Source of the DNA: CAZHFW01 sp964531675
Lineage (GTDB): Bacteria > Planctomycetota > Phycisphaerae > Phycisphaerales > UBA1924
Assembly (NCBI GenBank): GCA_964531675.1
Contig: CAZHFW010000002.1
Coordinates: forward strand, 124,001 to 188,000
DNA: 64,000 nucleotides
Direction of reading: 5' to 3'
The notes below the pieces were generated by a model. The model was not told where the DNA came from and did no database searches. It saw only the letters and a program-made list of their open reading frames with translations. This document shows, piece after piece, positions 36,746-47,171 of the stretch (positions are counted from its first letter, which is position 1; each line of letters opens with the position of its first letter). Position numbers and translations under genes: made by a program.

Positions 36746-39247
36746 ATGAAGAAGGCGATCGCGATCGGGGCGTTGGTGCTGGCGGCTGGTCAGGCCTTTG
36801 GGCAGTGGTCGGATGACTTCAACCGCACGTCGCTCGGCGCGTCGTGGATCGCGGGCGGCGGGACGTTTGCGAACTTCTCGATCGTGGGGAATCAGGGTGC
36901 GCATGCGGGCGCTTTGAGCGACGCCATGGTGCACGCGACGGCGGCGGGGCCTTACCAGCTCTCGTCGCAGACGATTGATCTGCACTTCAACGCGTCCGGC
37001 ACCCAGTACGTGGCGCTGGGGAGCGGGTACGGCGCGGGGAACAACCTGTTCCTGAAGATTCAGTCGAGCATTTCCGCGCCGAACTTCGGCAGGATCGGGT
37101 TTTACAGCGGACTGAACAGCGGCGCCGGCTGGCCCGGAGCGAGCCCCACTCTTGACGCCATGACGGCGCCGTTCACGGACGCGCGGGTGCAGGCGTATTT
37201 CACAGCGGGCGGCGACACGGTGAACGTGGCGATCGACACGAACTTCGACGGCGTGCCTGACCAGACGTACAGCCGGAGCGGGGTGCGGGCGTTCATGGCG
37301 GGGTCGGGCACGGGGTTCGGGATCGGGTCATTCGGGCCGGCGCGGTTTGATGACTGGCGGATCATGCCGTCGATCATTCCAGCGGGCGGGGGGGGGAGAA
37401 ACGGGATCTTCCGCGCTCCGTTCGCGGCGAACTCGACGGACACGGTGCATCAGGTGTTCCGATCGGGGCTTTGGCAGACGCCGGTGCGGATCATGGGTGT
37501 GCGGTACGTTCCGCTGGCGACGGGCGATTGGACGGGGAACGTGGCGGTGAACTTCGGGTACACCTCGCGCGTTCCGGCGGTCGTTGCGCCTGCGGGGCTG
37601 GACATTCCGACCGCTGGCGGCGGCGGGGCACCGAACGCGACGGGACCGCTCTTCCAGTATTTCAGCAATCCAGCGTTTTCGCAGACGATCGTGGCGGGCG
37701 CGGCGCCGCTTGAAGAGGACTTTCAGTTCGCGTTGAACGGGTCGCCGGGGTTCGTGTATTTCCCGGGCATGGGCAATCTGCTCATGGAGACCAACACCGT
37801 GGTCGGGGCGACGCTGGACTTGGCGGTGACGCGGTCGGACAGCGGAGGGGACAGTTCGGCGTCGTACACCACGACGCGATTTGGGAGCGGGACGACGGTG
37901 GGGATCGATTCGGCGCCCCAGGTGCAGCTGGTGGCGATGCCGTACACGCCTGACGTGCTTCCGACGTGGCCGCATATCGTTGCAAATGCGATTCCCTTCG
38001 CGGCGGGGCAGTCGCTGATGCATCAGGCGCATCACGCCGGAACGCTGGCGCCGCTCGGCGTGGGCGGGAGCGGCAAGGTGGCGATTCAGGGTGTGCGATA
38101 TGCACCGATGATTGGTACGGACCATTTGAACGGGCAGGTGACCCTGCGGATGGGGTACACGTCGCGGGTGCCTGGCGTGCCGGCGCCGGTCGGGCTCGAC
38201 ATTCCGACGGCGGGCGGCGGCGGCGCTCCGAACTCCAGCGGGCCGATGCGTCTGTTCATGGATCGGACGATGAACAGCACGTTTGCAAGCGTGGGTTCGG
38301 AGAACTTCCAGCTCGATCTGCACCAGACGCCGTTCGTGTACGACCCCGCGCAGGGCAATCTGCTCATCGAGATGGACACGAATCTGGCGTCGGGTGTGGC
38401 GACGTCCCGATCGAACGGGACGCCTGAGGCGATGCGCGCGTATCGCAGCTCGTCTCTGGGCAACCTGTCGGATCTGGCGCGTGTGACCCGCGTGAAGTTC
38501 GTGACGACGCCGGTGACGGAGCAGGTGTATCCGGATCAAGTCCAGACGGGCGGCCTGGTCCTGCCATTCTCTCCTGGCAACCACGTGATGCACCAGGTGT
38601 TCAGCGCGGCGCAGTTCGGGACCGAGCCGGTGCGGATTGATTCGATCGCGTACGCGCCGCAGGCCATCGGGTCGATTACGTCCAACGTGACGGTGCGGCT
38701 GGGGTACACGTCACGGCAGCCGCACGCGCTGCCTCCGGTGGGGCTCTCGATTCCGGATGCGGGCGGGGATGGCGCGCCCAATGCGACGGTGGGACCGATG
38801 GCGGTGTTCCGGTCTGGATCGCTCCCGGTGAACGTCGTGTCGCAGGATCCGAACAACTATCAGATCGTGATCAAGGGCGATGCGCCGTTCCTGTACAACC
38901 CGGCGATGGGGAATCTGCTGGTGGAGGTCGTTTCGAGCGCGAGCGGGCTGATGCCGGTCTACTCATGGAATAGCGCCACGTCGGGATCGTCGATCTCGGT
39001 GAACTCGACGCAGTACGGGCAGAACCCTTACATCAGCTTCGCGCCGCTGGTGAGGTTCACGTACTTCAAGGACCTGTACCCGTGCGTCGCGGATATGAAC
39101 GGCGACAACACGGTGGACCTGAACGACTTCTTTGCGTTCTTCGGGTGCTGGGATCTGTCGGGTCAGTGCGCGGATGTGGATGGCGTGCCCGGCGTGGATC
39201 TAAATGACTTCTTTGCGTTCCTGGGGTCTTGGGACGTGGGGTGCTGA
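36746..39247 (+). CDS. tandem-array secreted protein A with dockerin-like tail (2 of 11)
   Basis: The 833-residue protein has a signal peptide (MKKAIAIGALVLAAGQAFG) and an N-terminal domain of about 220 residues starting WSDDFNRTSLGASW and ending FDDWRIMP, like a LamG/jelly-roll domain. Three internal repeats of roughly 170 residues follow, each with GYTSR-P ... GLDIP-AGG-GAPN and FVYFPGMGNLLMET-like strands. The dockerin-like tail holds ADMNGDNTVDLNDFFAFF and ADVDGVPGVDLNDFFAFL, ending WDVGC. It is the first of three adjacent paralogues. A purine-rich GGGGATCGGGA precedes the ATG. The role is unknown; extracellular binding is likely. Confidence 0.8.
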   Translation: MKKAIAIGALVLAAGQAFGQWSDDFNRTSLGASWIAGGGTFANFSIVGNQGAHAGALSDAMVHATAAGPYQLSSQTIDLHFNASGTQYVALGSGYGAGNNLFLKIQSSISAPNFGRIGFYSGLNSGAGWPGASPTLDAMTAPFTDARVQAYFTAGGDTVNVAIDTNFDGVPDQTYSRSGVRAFMAGSGTGFGIGSFGPARFDDWRIMPSIIPAGGGGRNGIFRAPFAANSTDTVHQVFRSGLWQTPVRIMGVRYVPLATGDWTGNVAVNFGYTSRVPAVVAPAGLDIPTAGGGGAPNATGPLFQYFSNPAFSQTIVAGAAPLEEDFQFALNGSPGFVYFPGMGNLLMETNTVVGATLDLAVTRSDSGGDSSASYTTTRFGSGTTVGIDSAPQVQLVAMPYTPDVLPTWPHIVANAIPFAAGQSLMHQAHHAGTLAPLGVGGSGKVAIQGVRYAPMIGTDHLNGQVTLRMGYTSRVPGVPAPVGLDIPTAGGGGAPNSSGPMRLFMDRTMNSTFASVGSENFQLDLHQTPFVYDPAQGNLLIEMDTNLASGVATSRSNGTPEAMRAYRSSSLGNLSDLARVTRVKFVTTPVTEQVYPDQVQTGGLVLPFSPGNHVMHQVFSAAQFGTEPVRIDSIAYAPQAIGSITSNVTVRLGYTSRQPHALPPVGLSIPDAGGDGAPNATVGPMAVFRSGSLPVNVVSQDPNNYQIVIKGDAPFLYNPAMGNLLVEVVSSASGLMPVYSWNSATSGSSISVNSTQYGQNPYISFAPLVRFTYFKDLYPCVADMNGDNTVDLNDFFAFFGCWDLSGQCADVDGVPGVDLNDFFAFLGSWDVGC

Positions 39248-39466
39248 GGACGCGTGATCCGGTGCGGGGCGCCGACGGTGGTGGTCGCTTGCGGCAGTCC
39301 GGCAGGCGAGATAGGGGGATCGGGGGAACCCATGGGTTGGTGTTTTTTCGTGGAGTCATCCCCCCTGCTTTGGTAGGTTAGACCCTGCTTTCCCGGGGTC
39401 GGTCGGCCCTTTGGGAGGTCGAGCGCTCCGCCATGCTGCGGGCCTGAAGTTCACGGGGAGATTGGC

Positions 39467-41953
39467 ATGAGGAAGTCGATCACGATCGCGGCGTTGATGC
39501 TGGCGGCAGGGCATGCGTGCGGGCAGTGGGCGGACAACTTCGATCGTCCTTCGCTGGGGGCGTCGTGGGTGTCGGCGGGTGGGGTGTTCTCGAACTTCTC
39601 GATCGTGGGCAATCAGGGAGCGCACACGAGCGGCGCCAACGACGCGATGAAGCACGCGACGGCGGCGGGGCCGTATCAGCTTTCGTCGCAGACGGTCGAT
39701 CTGCACATGAACGGCACGGGCGTGCAGTACGTGGCGCTGGCGAGCGGGTACGGCGCGGGGAACAACCTGTATCTGAAGGTTCAGTCCAACAGCGACGGGG
39801 TCTTCAACAGGCTGGGGTTCTACAGCGGGCTGAACAACACCGCGGGATGGCCCGGACCGGGGGCGTTGCTGGTCGACCTGACGCCGCCTTTCACGGACGC
39901 GCGGATGCAGGTGTACTTCACGGATGGCGGTGACACGGCCAACGTGGTGCTCGACACGAACTTCGACGGCGTGCCGGACCAGTCGTACAGCAGGAGCGGG
40001 GTGCGGGCGTTCATGACAGGGTCGGGGACGGGCTTTGGCATCGGCGCCTTTGGCGATTCGCGGTTTGACGACTGGCGGATCATGCCGGCGATTGTGCCTT
40101 CGGCGGCGAGCGCGGGGTACTACCTTGTGCCGTTCGGGGCGGGTGCGACCAACACGATGCATCAGGTGTTCCGTTCGGGGCTCTGGTCCACGCCGGTGCG
40201 GATCACCGGTGTGCGGTATGCGCCGTCGACGACTGGCGCGTGGGCTGGGAACGTCGCGGTGAACCTCGGTTACACCACGCGGACTCCTGGCGTGGGAGCT
40301 CCGACGGGGCTGGACTATCCAACGGGCGCCAGCGGCGCGCCGAACGCGACTGGTCCATTGTTCCCGTATTTCAGCAACCCGAGTTTCTCGCAGACCTTCG
40401 TGGCGGGAGTGGCCCCGGCGGCGGAGGACTTCCAGCTGGCGTTCAACGCTTCGCCCGGGTTCGTGTACTTCCCGGGCATGGGCAATCTGCTGATGGAGAC
40501 CAAGTCCACGATGGGCGCGACGCTCGATCTGGCGGTGTCCAGGAGTTCGAGCGGGTCGGACAGTTCGGGGGCGTACGCATCGTCGAGGTTCGGCAACGGG
40601 ACGACTTTGGCGGAGGGCACGGCGCCCCAGGTGCAGCTGGTGGCGATGCCTTACACGCCTGACGTGCTTCCGACATGGCCGCTTGTGGGAGGCAACGCCC
40701 TGCCATTTGCGCTCGGGCAGAGCCTGACGCATCAGGTGCATCACGCGCAGACGATCGCGCCCTTGGGAGCGGGCGGGAGCGGGAAGGTGGCGATTCAGGG
40801 CCTGAAGTTTGCGCCGTATCAGGCTGGAACGGTGAACGGTCCGATGACGGTGCGGCTGGGGTACACGGCGCGGGTTCCCGGGGTGGCGGCGCCGACCGGG
40901 CTTGATGTTCCGACGGCGGGCGGTGGCGGGGCGCCGAACGCGACGGGCGCGATGCGTCAGTTCATGAGTCGGAGTCTGAATCTTTCGTTCCCGACGGTGG
41001 ATCCCGCGGACTTCCAGATCGAGTTGCACCAGACGCCTTTCGTGTTTGATCCGGCGCAGGGCAATCTGCTGATCGAGTTCGACGCGAACCTGGCGACGAG
41101 CCTGTTCGCGTCGCGTGCGAATGGGAGTCCCGAGGCGTCGCGGGCGTATCGGGCTGCGGCGTTCGGGACCGTGGTGGATACGGGGCGTGGGACCTTGGTG
41201 AAGTTCGTCACGACGCCCGTGACGGAGCAGGTTTATCCGAACGTTACCTCGCTCGATGGCCTCGGGATGCCCTTCTCTCCCGGTGTGCATGTGCTGCACC
41301 AGGTGTTCAGTGCTTCGCAGTTCGGGACTGAGCCGGTGTGGATTGATTCGATCGCGTACGGGGCGCAGATCGTCCGAACGATCTCGTCGGATGTGACGGT
41401 GCGGATGGGGTACACGTCGCGTCAGCCCAACGTGTTCCCGCCTTTGGGGCTCTCGACGCCGGATGCGGGGGGCGAAGGCGCGCCGAACGCGACGGTGGCT
41501 CCGATGGCGGTGTTCCGGTCGGGCCCGTTCCCGGTCGCGGTGACGTCGGTGGGCGCGAACACCTTTCAGATCGTGCTCAAGGGTGATGCGCCGTTCCGCT
41601 ACAACCCGGCCTTGGGCAATCTTCTGATTGAGGTGGTCTCGACCGCGAGCAACGTCTTGCCGGTCTACACCTGGCTCTCGGCGAGTACGGGATCGTCGAT
41701 CGCCTCGAGGTCGACGACGTACGGGGCTGGTCCGGACCCGGCGTACGCGCCACGGGTGAAGTTCACGTACTTCAAGGATGTGTACCCGTGCGTCGCGGAC
41801 ATGAACGGCGACAACACGGTGGATCTGAACGACTTCTTCGCGTTCCTCGGGTGCTGGGATCTCTCGGGTCAGTGCGCGGATGTTGATGGCACGCCTGGGG
41901 TGGACCTCAACGACTTCTTCGCGTTCCTGGGGTCATGGGACGTGGGGTGCTGA
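39467..41953 (+). CDS. tandem-array secreted protein B with dockerin-like tail (3 of 11)
   Basis: This is the second paralogue of the array, with 828 residues: signal peptide MRKSITIAALMLAAGHACG, N-terminal domain WADNFDRPSLGASW to FDDWRIMPAI, and three GYT-R-PGV ... GAPNATG repeats. Its tail is nearly identical to that of protein A (ADMNGDNTVDLNDFFAFL, ADVDGTPGVDLNDFFAFL, WDVGC). Domain order is unchanged, so the array arose by whole-gene duplication. GGGGAG lies upstream of the ATG. The gap to protein A is 219 bases without a visible terminator. Confidence 0.8.
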   Translation: MRKSITIAALMLAAGHACGQWADNFDRPSLGASWVSAGGVFSNFSIVGNQGAHTSGANDAMKHATAAGPYQLSSQTVDLHMNGTGVQYVALASGYGAGNNLYLKVQSNSDGVFNRLGFYSGLNNTAGWPGPGALLVDLTPPFTDARMQVYFTDGGDTANVVLDTNFDGVPDQSYSRSGVRAFMTGSGTGFGIGAFGDSRFDDWRIMPAIVPSAASAGYYLVPFGAGATNTMHQVFRSGLWSTPVRITGVRYAPSTTGAWAGNVAVNLGYTTRTPGVGAPTGLDYPTGASGAPNATGPLFPYFSNPSFSQTFVAGVAPAAEDFQLAFNASPGFVYFPGMGNLLMETKSTMGATLDLAVSRSSSGSDSSGAYASSRFGNGTTLAEGTAPQVQLVAMPYTPDVLPTWPLVGGNALPFALGQSLTHQVHHAQTIAPLGAGGSGKVAIQGLKFAPYQAGTVNGPMTVRLGYTARVPGVAAPTGLDVPTAGGGGAPNATGAMRQFMSRSLNLSFPTVDPADFQIELHQTPFVFDPAQGNLLIEFDANLATSLFASRANGSPEASRAYRAAAFGTVVDTGRGTLVKFVTTPVTEQVYPNVTSLDGLGMPFSPGVHVLHQVFSASQFGTEPVWIDSIAYGAQIVRTISSDVTVRMGYTSRQPNVFPPLGLSTPDAGGEGAPNATVAPMAVFRSGPFPVAVTSVGANTFQIVLKGDAPFRYNPALGNLLIEVVSTASNVLPVYTWLSASTGSSIASRSTTYGAGPDPAYAPRVKFTYFKDVYPCVADMNGDNTVDLNDFFAFLGCWDLSGQCADVDGTPGVDLNDFFAFLGSWDVGC

Positions 41954-42307
41954 GCGACGACGCGGCTGCGACATACTGCGAGCGATGAGACGTGCGGCGC
42001 GCGTTGAACTTTGGGCGCACGCAACTTGTGGGACTTCGGCGGCGCGCGGGACAAAAGCGACGCGCTGCGCGCGGTATGGGACGGTAAGCGTGCGGGCGTT
42101 TGTTGGTGCGTGGGCGGCTTTGTGACACGGCGCGCGGAAATCGCGACGTGTGATCGTTGAATTGGAGTGATCCCTGGTGGGTGGTCGTGTGCGCGCGGGG
42201 TACGCTCCAGAGAAAGTCTGATGCTGAGTCGCCCCCGTCTTGTTCCGCCCGGTCGGGCAGATGGCGTGGCGGGAGTGTTCAGCCCAGCTTCCGCTGGAGA
42301 ACTCCAA
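41954..42307. other. 354-base gap inside the paralogue array
   Basis: It is G- and GC-rich, with many GCGCG runs. No ORF with coding character, strong hairpin or clear promoter was found. A TACGCT at about 42199-42204 could be a -10 element for the next gene. Confidence 0.4.
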
Positions 42308-44800
42308 ATGAAGAGTGCGATCGCGACGATGACGCTGTTTTTGGCGGCGGGTCATGCTTGCGGCCAGTGGTCCGACGACTTCAATCGGAGTGCGCTGGGC
42401 GCGTCCTGGCTTGCCAATGGCGGGACGCTCTCGAACTTCTCGATCGCGGGGAATCGCGGTGTGCACGCGATTGAGGTCAATGACGCGATGCGGTATGCGA
42501 CGGCGTCGGGGCCTTACCAGCTCTCGTCGCAGACGATGGATCTGCACGTCGGCGCGCCGGGGGTGAAGTATGTTGCGCTGGGGAGCGGGTACGGCGCGGG
42601 AAACAACCTGTTCCTCAAGATTCAGGCCAACGGCGGATCGTTGTTCGACAAGCTGGGGTTCTACTCGGGGCTGAACCTGTGGGGGTACTGGGCGGGGTCG
42701 ACGCCCGAGTTCGTTGACATCGCGGCTCCGTTTGCGGACGGGACGATGCAGGTCTACTTCACGGAGGGCGGAGACACGGCGAACCTCGTGATCGACACGA
42801 ACTTCGACGGGATCCCGGACCAGCATTACACGCGGAACGGGGCGCGTGCGTTCATGACGGGTTCGGGGACGGGGTTCGGTGTGGGCGGGTACGGCACGGT
42901 GAGTTTCGACAACTGGCGGATCATGCCCTCGATTCTGCCGGCGTCGCCGAGCGTTGGCCTGCTGCTTGCGCCGTTCGGGGCGAGCTCGACGGACACGTGG
43001 CATCAGGTGTTCCGGTCGGGCCTGTGGCAGACGCCGGTGCGGATCACGGGGGTGCGGTACGCGGGTCAGGGCGTCGGGGCGTGGACGGGGAGCCTGACGA
43101 TCGGCATGGGGTACACGTCGCGTGTGCCGGGGGTGGCGGCGCCGGCGGGTCTGGACATTCCGTTGATGGCAGGGGCCGGCGCGCCGAATGTGACGGGGCC
43201 GCTCTTCCCGTACTTCAGCAACGCGGCGTTTGCGCAGACGCTGGTGGCGGGTGCTGCGCCGCTTGCGGAGGACTTCCAGTTCGCGTTGAACTCCACGCCC
43301 GGCTTTGTGTATTTCCCGGGGATGGGCAATCTGCTGATGGAGACCTATTCGGTGGTGGGCGCGACGCTTGATCTTGGCGTATCGCGAGCGGCGGGCGTGA
43401 CGGACAGCTCGGCGGCGTATGCAACGACGCGGTTCGGGAACGGGACGACGGTTGCGATGAACACGACGCCGCTGGTGCAGTTCGTGGCGATGCCTTACAC
43501 GCCGGATGTGTTGCCGACGTGGGCGAATCTCTTCGGAAATGCGTTGCCTTTCGCGGGCGGGACGGCGATCACGCATCAGGCGCATCATGCGGGGACGCTT
43601 GCGCCGCTGGGCGTGGAGGGGAGCGGCAAGGTTGCGATCCAAGGTCTGCGGTACGCGCCGGTGTTCTCGACGGACACGCTGGTCGGGCAGGTGACGATCC
43701 GGATGGGGTATACGGCGCGGACGCCTGGCGTGACGGCGCCGGCGGGCCTTGAGCTTCCGGCGGCGGGCGGGGGCGGGGCGCCGAACGCGAGCGGGCCGAT
43801 GCGTTCCTTCGTGGATCGGATGATGAACGTCGGATTCACGGATGCGGGGCCTGAGAACTTCCAGCTTGATCTGCATCAGACGCCGTTCGTGTTCGATCCG
43901 ACGGCGGGGAATCTGTTGATCGAGGCGCAGACGTCGCTGGCCTCGAGCGTGTACGTGTCGCGTGCGACGGGCAATCCGGAAGCGACGCGGACGTATCGGT
44001 CGAGCATGTACGGCGACAAGAACACGCCTGATACGGCTTCGCGGATCAAGTTCGTGACGACGCCGGTGTCGGAGAAGGTGTATCCGGAGGTACCCTCCAA
44101 CGGCGGGCTGAACTTGCCGTTCTATGCGGGCGTGAACGTGATGCACCACGTGTTGAGCGCGGCGCAGTTCGGGAGCGATCCGGTGCGGATCGACTCGTTC
44201 GCGTACGCGGGGTTCCAGGCGGGCGTGCTGACGCCTGAGGTGACGGTGCGGATGGGATACACGTCACGGCAGCCGAACGTGGTCCCGCCGACGGGGCTTT
44301 CGCCGCCTGATGCGGGTGGAGACGGCGTGCCCAACGCGTCGTTCGGGCCGATGGCGGTGTTCCGGTCGGGCCCGTTGCCGATCAATGTGGCGGCGGGGGA
44401 TCCGAACACGTATCAGATCGTGATCAAGGGTGATGCGCCGTTCCTGTACAACCCGGCGATGGGCAATCTGCTTGTGGAGGTGGTGACGAGCACAGGGGCC
44501 ACGATGCCGGTGTATTCGTGGAACAGCGCGACATCGGGGTCTTCGGTCTCGGGGAACACGACGGCGTTCGGGCTGGGTGCGTATCCGAATCTGACGCCGC
44601 TGGTGAAGTTCACGTACTTCAAGGATCTGTATCCGTGCATCGCGGACATGACGGGCGACGGCACGGTGGATCTGAACGACTTCTTCGCGTTCTTCGGGTG
44701 CTGGGATCTGTCGTCGCCTTGTGCGGATGTTGACGGCGCGCCTGGCGTGGATCTCAACGACTTCTTCGCGTTCCTGGGTTCGTGGGACGTCGGCTGCTGA
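42308..44800 (+). CDS. tandem-array secreted protein C with dockerin-like tail (4 of 11)
   Basis: This is the third paralogue, with 830 residues: signal peptide MKSAIATMTLFLAAGHACG, N-terminal domain WSDDFNRSALGASW to FDNWRIMPSI, three GYT-R ... GAPN repeats, and tail ADMTGDGTVDLNDFFAFF / ADVDGAPGVDLNDFFAFL ending WDVGC. It is a little more diverged than A and B (GLELPAAGGGGAPNASGP in repeat 2). GGAGA precedes the ATG by about 8 bases; earlier in-frame codons lack a signal peptide. Confidence 0.8.
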   Translation: MKSAIATMTLFLAAGHACGQWSDDFNRSALGASWLANGGTLSNFSIAGNRGVHAIEVNDAMRYATASGPYQLSSQTMDLHVGAPGVKYVALGSGYGAGNNLFLKIQANGGSLFDKLGFYSGLNLWGYWAGSTPEFVDIAAPFADGTMQVYFTEGGDTANLVIDTNFDGIPDQHYTRNGARAFMTGSGTGFGVGGYGTVSFDNWRIMPSILPASPSVGLLLAPFGASSTDTWHQVFRSGLWQTPVRITGVRYAGQGVGAWTGSLTIGMGYTSRVPGVAAPAGLDIPLMAGAGAPNVTGPLFPYFSNAAFAQTLVAGAAPLAEDFQFALNSTPGFVYFPGMGNLLMETYSVVGATLDLGVSRAAGVTDSSAAYATTRFGNGTTVAMNTTPLVQFVAMPYTPDVLPTWANLFGNALPFAGGTAITHQAHHAGTLAPLGVEGSGKVAIQGLRYAPVFSTDTLVGQVTIRMGYTARTPGVTAPAGLELPAAGGGGAPNASGPMRSFVDRMMNVGFTDAGPENFQLDLHQTPFVFDPTAGNLLIEAQTSLASSVYVSRATGNPEATRTYRSSMYGDKNTPDTASRIKFVTTPVSEKVYPEVPSNGGLNLPFYAGVNVMHHVLSAAQFGSDPVRIDSFAYAGFQAGVLTPEVTVRMGYTSRQPNVVPPTGLSPPDAGGDGVPNASFGPMAVFRSGPLPINVAAGDPNTYQIVIKGDAPFLYNPAMGNLLVEVVTSTGATMPVYSWNSATSGSSVSGNTTAFGLGAYPNLTPLVKFTYFKDLYPCIADMTGDGTVDLNDFFAFFGCWDLSSPCADVDGAPGVDLNDFFAFLGSWDVGC

Positions 44801-45085
44801 AGCGCGGGAAGTTGGTGTCGAAAGTGACGCGGCGTCGGGCGCGGGTCCGATGCCGCGTTTGTCGTTGCGCGGGTGGCAAGGCGGGGAATCGGGGGGCGAG
44901 CGTGCGTGACGGGGAAAACCCGATGGGTGCGGGCGTGCCGCGCGGGTAGACCCGCGGCGGGGCGGCGAAACGCTCGATCTGTTCCTGTTGTGGGGAATCC
45001 GGGTGGCCTGTGGTGCTGCGTGAGGCTCTGATGTTCACGCGGGAGACTGCTCCGGACGGGGGGTGCCTGCACGCGGAGATTCACC

Positions 45086-47128
45086 ATGACGAGCCTGGGA
45101 ATGTGGCGGCGGGTCCTGTTCCTGATGACGGCGCTGGTTGCGGTCTGCGGCCTGCGGGCGGCGGCGCAGACGCTTGTGTACTCCCAGCCATCGGACTCGA
45201 GCGGCACGATCTACAAGTCGTCGTGGTATGACCCCGAGGGGCTCGATGATGACGAGTATGTGTGGGACGCGTTCACGCTGCCGTCGGCGACGGCGATCAC
45301 GCGCGTGACCTGGCGCGGCGGGTACGGCATGTACGGGCCCGGCGCGCACACGCCATCGAAGTTCACGGTGGCGATCTACGGGTCGATTGCCGGGGGATTC
45401 CAGCCTGACATCGTCGCGGGTCCTCTGAAGAAGTACACGTTCAACAACAGCGCGGGGGAGACGCCCGCGGGGATGGCGAGCGGACATGCGCTGTACGACT
45501 ACGGCGTCAATCTGCCGACGGCGTTCCAGGCGCAGGCGGGCGTGAAGTACTGGGTGCAGATCCAGGCGTCGCAGATCTTCTATCCGGACTGGGGCCTGGC
45601 CAAGGCGACGGGGGGCGAGGGGTCGCACTTCCGCAAGATCGGCGGCACGGGCGGGATGTACCAGTACATCTCGGGCGACTGCGCGTTCGGGATCTACACG
45701 AGCGGCGGCGCGCAGTACACGATCAACGCCAGCGCGCAGCCCACGGGCGCGGGGACGATCACGGGCGCGGGCGTGTATCCCACGGGGACCAATGCGACGC
45801 TGGTGGCGAGCGCGGCGACGGGATTTGCGTTCCAGAACTGGACGGAGAATGGTGCGCAGGTGAGCACCAATCCGAACTACACGTTTGCGGTGACGCGCAG
45901 CCGGGATCTGGTGGCGAACTTCACGGCGGCGTACGCGGTCACGACGTCGGTCTGGCCGAGCTACGGCGGATCGGCTTCGGGGGGCGGGACGTTCTCGGCG
46001 GGATCCAACGTCACGGTGACGGCGGTCGCCAATCCGGGGTTTGATTTCGCGGGATGGACGGAGTGGGGAAGCCCGGTCAGCAACGACGCGGTGTACACCT
46101 TCGCGGCGGACGCGGATCACGATCTGGTGGCGAACTTCGTCACGCAGCCTGATGTGGCGATGTTCGACATCGATGATGCGCCGGTGCACACGTCGCTCCC
46201 GGTGAGCCTGGCGTCGGGCGGGCTTGGCGCGGTATTCATGGGCGGGTACTCGATCCAGCCTTTCGGCACGGTCGGGATCGCGCCGGCGGGGATGGGCGGG
46301 CTCTACATCTGGCCAAACTCGGTGTTTCAGGCCGATCTGACGATCGAGTTCTCGCAACCTGTGACGGAGTTCTCGATCATGTACTCGCCTCAGGAGCTGG
46401 CGTGCGACACGTCGGCGCGGATGCGAGCGACGGGTTTCTCGGGCGTGATGGAGGTGGCGACGGATACGACGACGGCGCCGGCGCCCGGCGTGTGGCCGAC
46501 GGGGACGCTGAGGCTTGTTTCGGCGACGCCCTTTGACACGGTGGTGGTGCACTATGACGCGGCGCCGCCCGGTTGCCAGGACTATGGCGTGATCTTCGTG
46601 GCCGACAACATGTGGGCGCGGGTGGCGTGCACGACGCCGGTGATCGCGCAGGATCCGACGGCGGTGGTGACGTGCCCCGCGTCGGGGGCGTGGTTCGGCG
46701 TCGGGGTGTCGGGGCTGGGCGCGTATGCGTACCAGTGGCAGCTCTACGACACGCCGAGCGGCGTGTGGGTGGATCTGGTCGAGGGCGACAACGTGCTGCC
46801 GAGCGGCGGGACGGTGGGCGCGATTGGGGCTGGGCTCAACAATGTCGTGCTGACGGCGGCGTCGACGGCGAGCGCTATGCAGCTGCCGGCGAACACGCAG
46901 GTGCGGTGCGTGGTGTCGAGCGCGTGCGGCGCGGCGACATCGGCGGCGGCGGACCTTGCGGTGTGCGTCGCGGATGTGAGCTGTGATCAGGTCGTGGACC
47001 TGGTGGACTTCTTCCAGTTCTTCAACGACTTTGATCAGACGCTGCCCGGAGCGGATGTGAATGGGGACTGGTCGGTGGACCTGGGCGATTTCTTTGCGTT
47101 CTTCAACGGGTTCGACGCGGGCTGCTGA
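45086..47128 (+). CDS. secreted protein with InlB-B-like repeats and dockerin-like tail (5 of 11)
   Basis: The 680-residue protein has a signal peptide to about residue 28 (VCGLRAAAQT), then a jelly-roll-like domain (about 30-205). Two divergent InlB B-type repeats follow at about 205-350 (ATLVASAATGFAFQNWTENG, NVTVTAVANPGFDFAGWTEWG, each followed by DLVANF). Next come a second beta domain and an Ig-like module (YAYQWQLYDTPSGVWVDL). The tail is CVADVSCDQVVDLVDFFQFF and ADVNGDWSVDLGDFFAFF ending FDAGC. This tail lacks the two central Cys found in the WD-type tails. GGAG upstream sets the start. Confidence 0.8.
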   Translation: MTSLGMWRRVLFLMTALVAVCGLRAAAQTLVYSQPSDSSGTIYKSSWYDPEGLDDDEYVWDAFTLPSATAITRVTWRGGYGMYGPGAHTPSKFTVAIYGSIAGGFQPDIVAGPLKKYTFNNSAGETPAGMASGHALYDYGVNLPTAFQAQAGVKYWVQIQASQIFYPDWGLAKATGGEGSHFRKIGGTGGMYQYISGDCAFGIYTSGGAQYTINASAQPTGAGTITGAGVYPTGTNATLVASAATGFAFQNWTENGAQVSTNPNYTFAVTRSRDLVANFTAAYAVTTSVWPSYGGSASGGGTFSAGSNVTVTAVANPGFDFAGWTEWGSPVSNDAVYTFAADADHDLVANFVTQPDVAMFDIDDAPVHTSLPVSLASGGLGAVFMGGYSIQPFGTVGIAPAGMGGLYIWPNSVFQADLTIEFSQPVTEFSIMYSPQELACDTSARMRATGFSGVMEVATDTTTAPAPGVWPTGTLRLVSATPFDTVVVHYDAAPPGCQDYGVIFVADNMWARVACTTPVIAQDPTAVVTCPASGAWFGVGVSGLGAYAYQWQLYDTPSGVWVDLVEGDNVLPSGGTVGAIGAGLNNVVLTAASTASAMQLPANTQVRCVVSSACGAATSAAADLAVCVADVSCDQVVDLVDFFQFFNDFDQTLPGADVNGDWSVDLGDFFAFFNGFDAGC

Positions 47129-47136
47129 GTTGGCGG

Positions 47137-47165
47137 TTGGAGGGAGGCGGCTTCGGGGTTAGACT
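47137..47165 (+). promoter_or_regulatory. putative promoter of the sigma/kinase pair
   Basis: TTGGAG (47137-47142), a 17-base spacer and TAGACT (47160-47165) are followed by the ATG at 47172. Only six bases separate the -10 from the start codon, so the message would be leaderless. There is no ribosome-binding site before the ATG. Confidence 0.5.
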
Positions 47166-47171
47166 GCGCGG

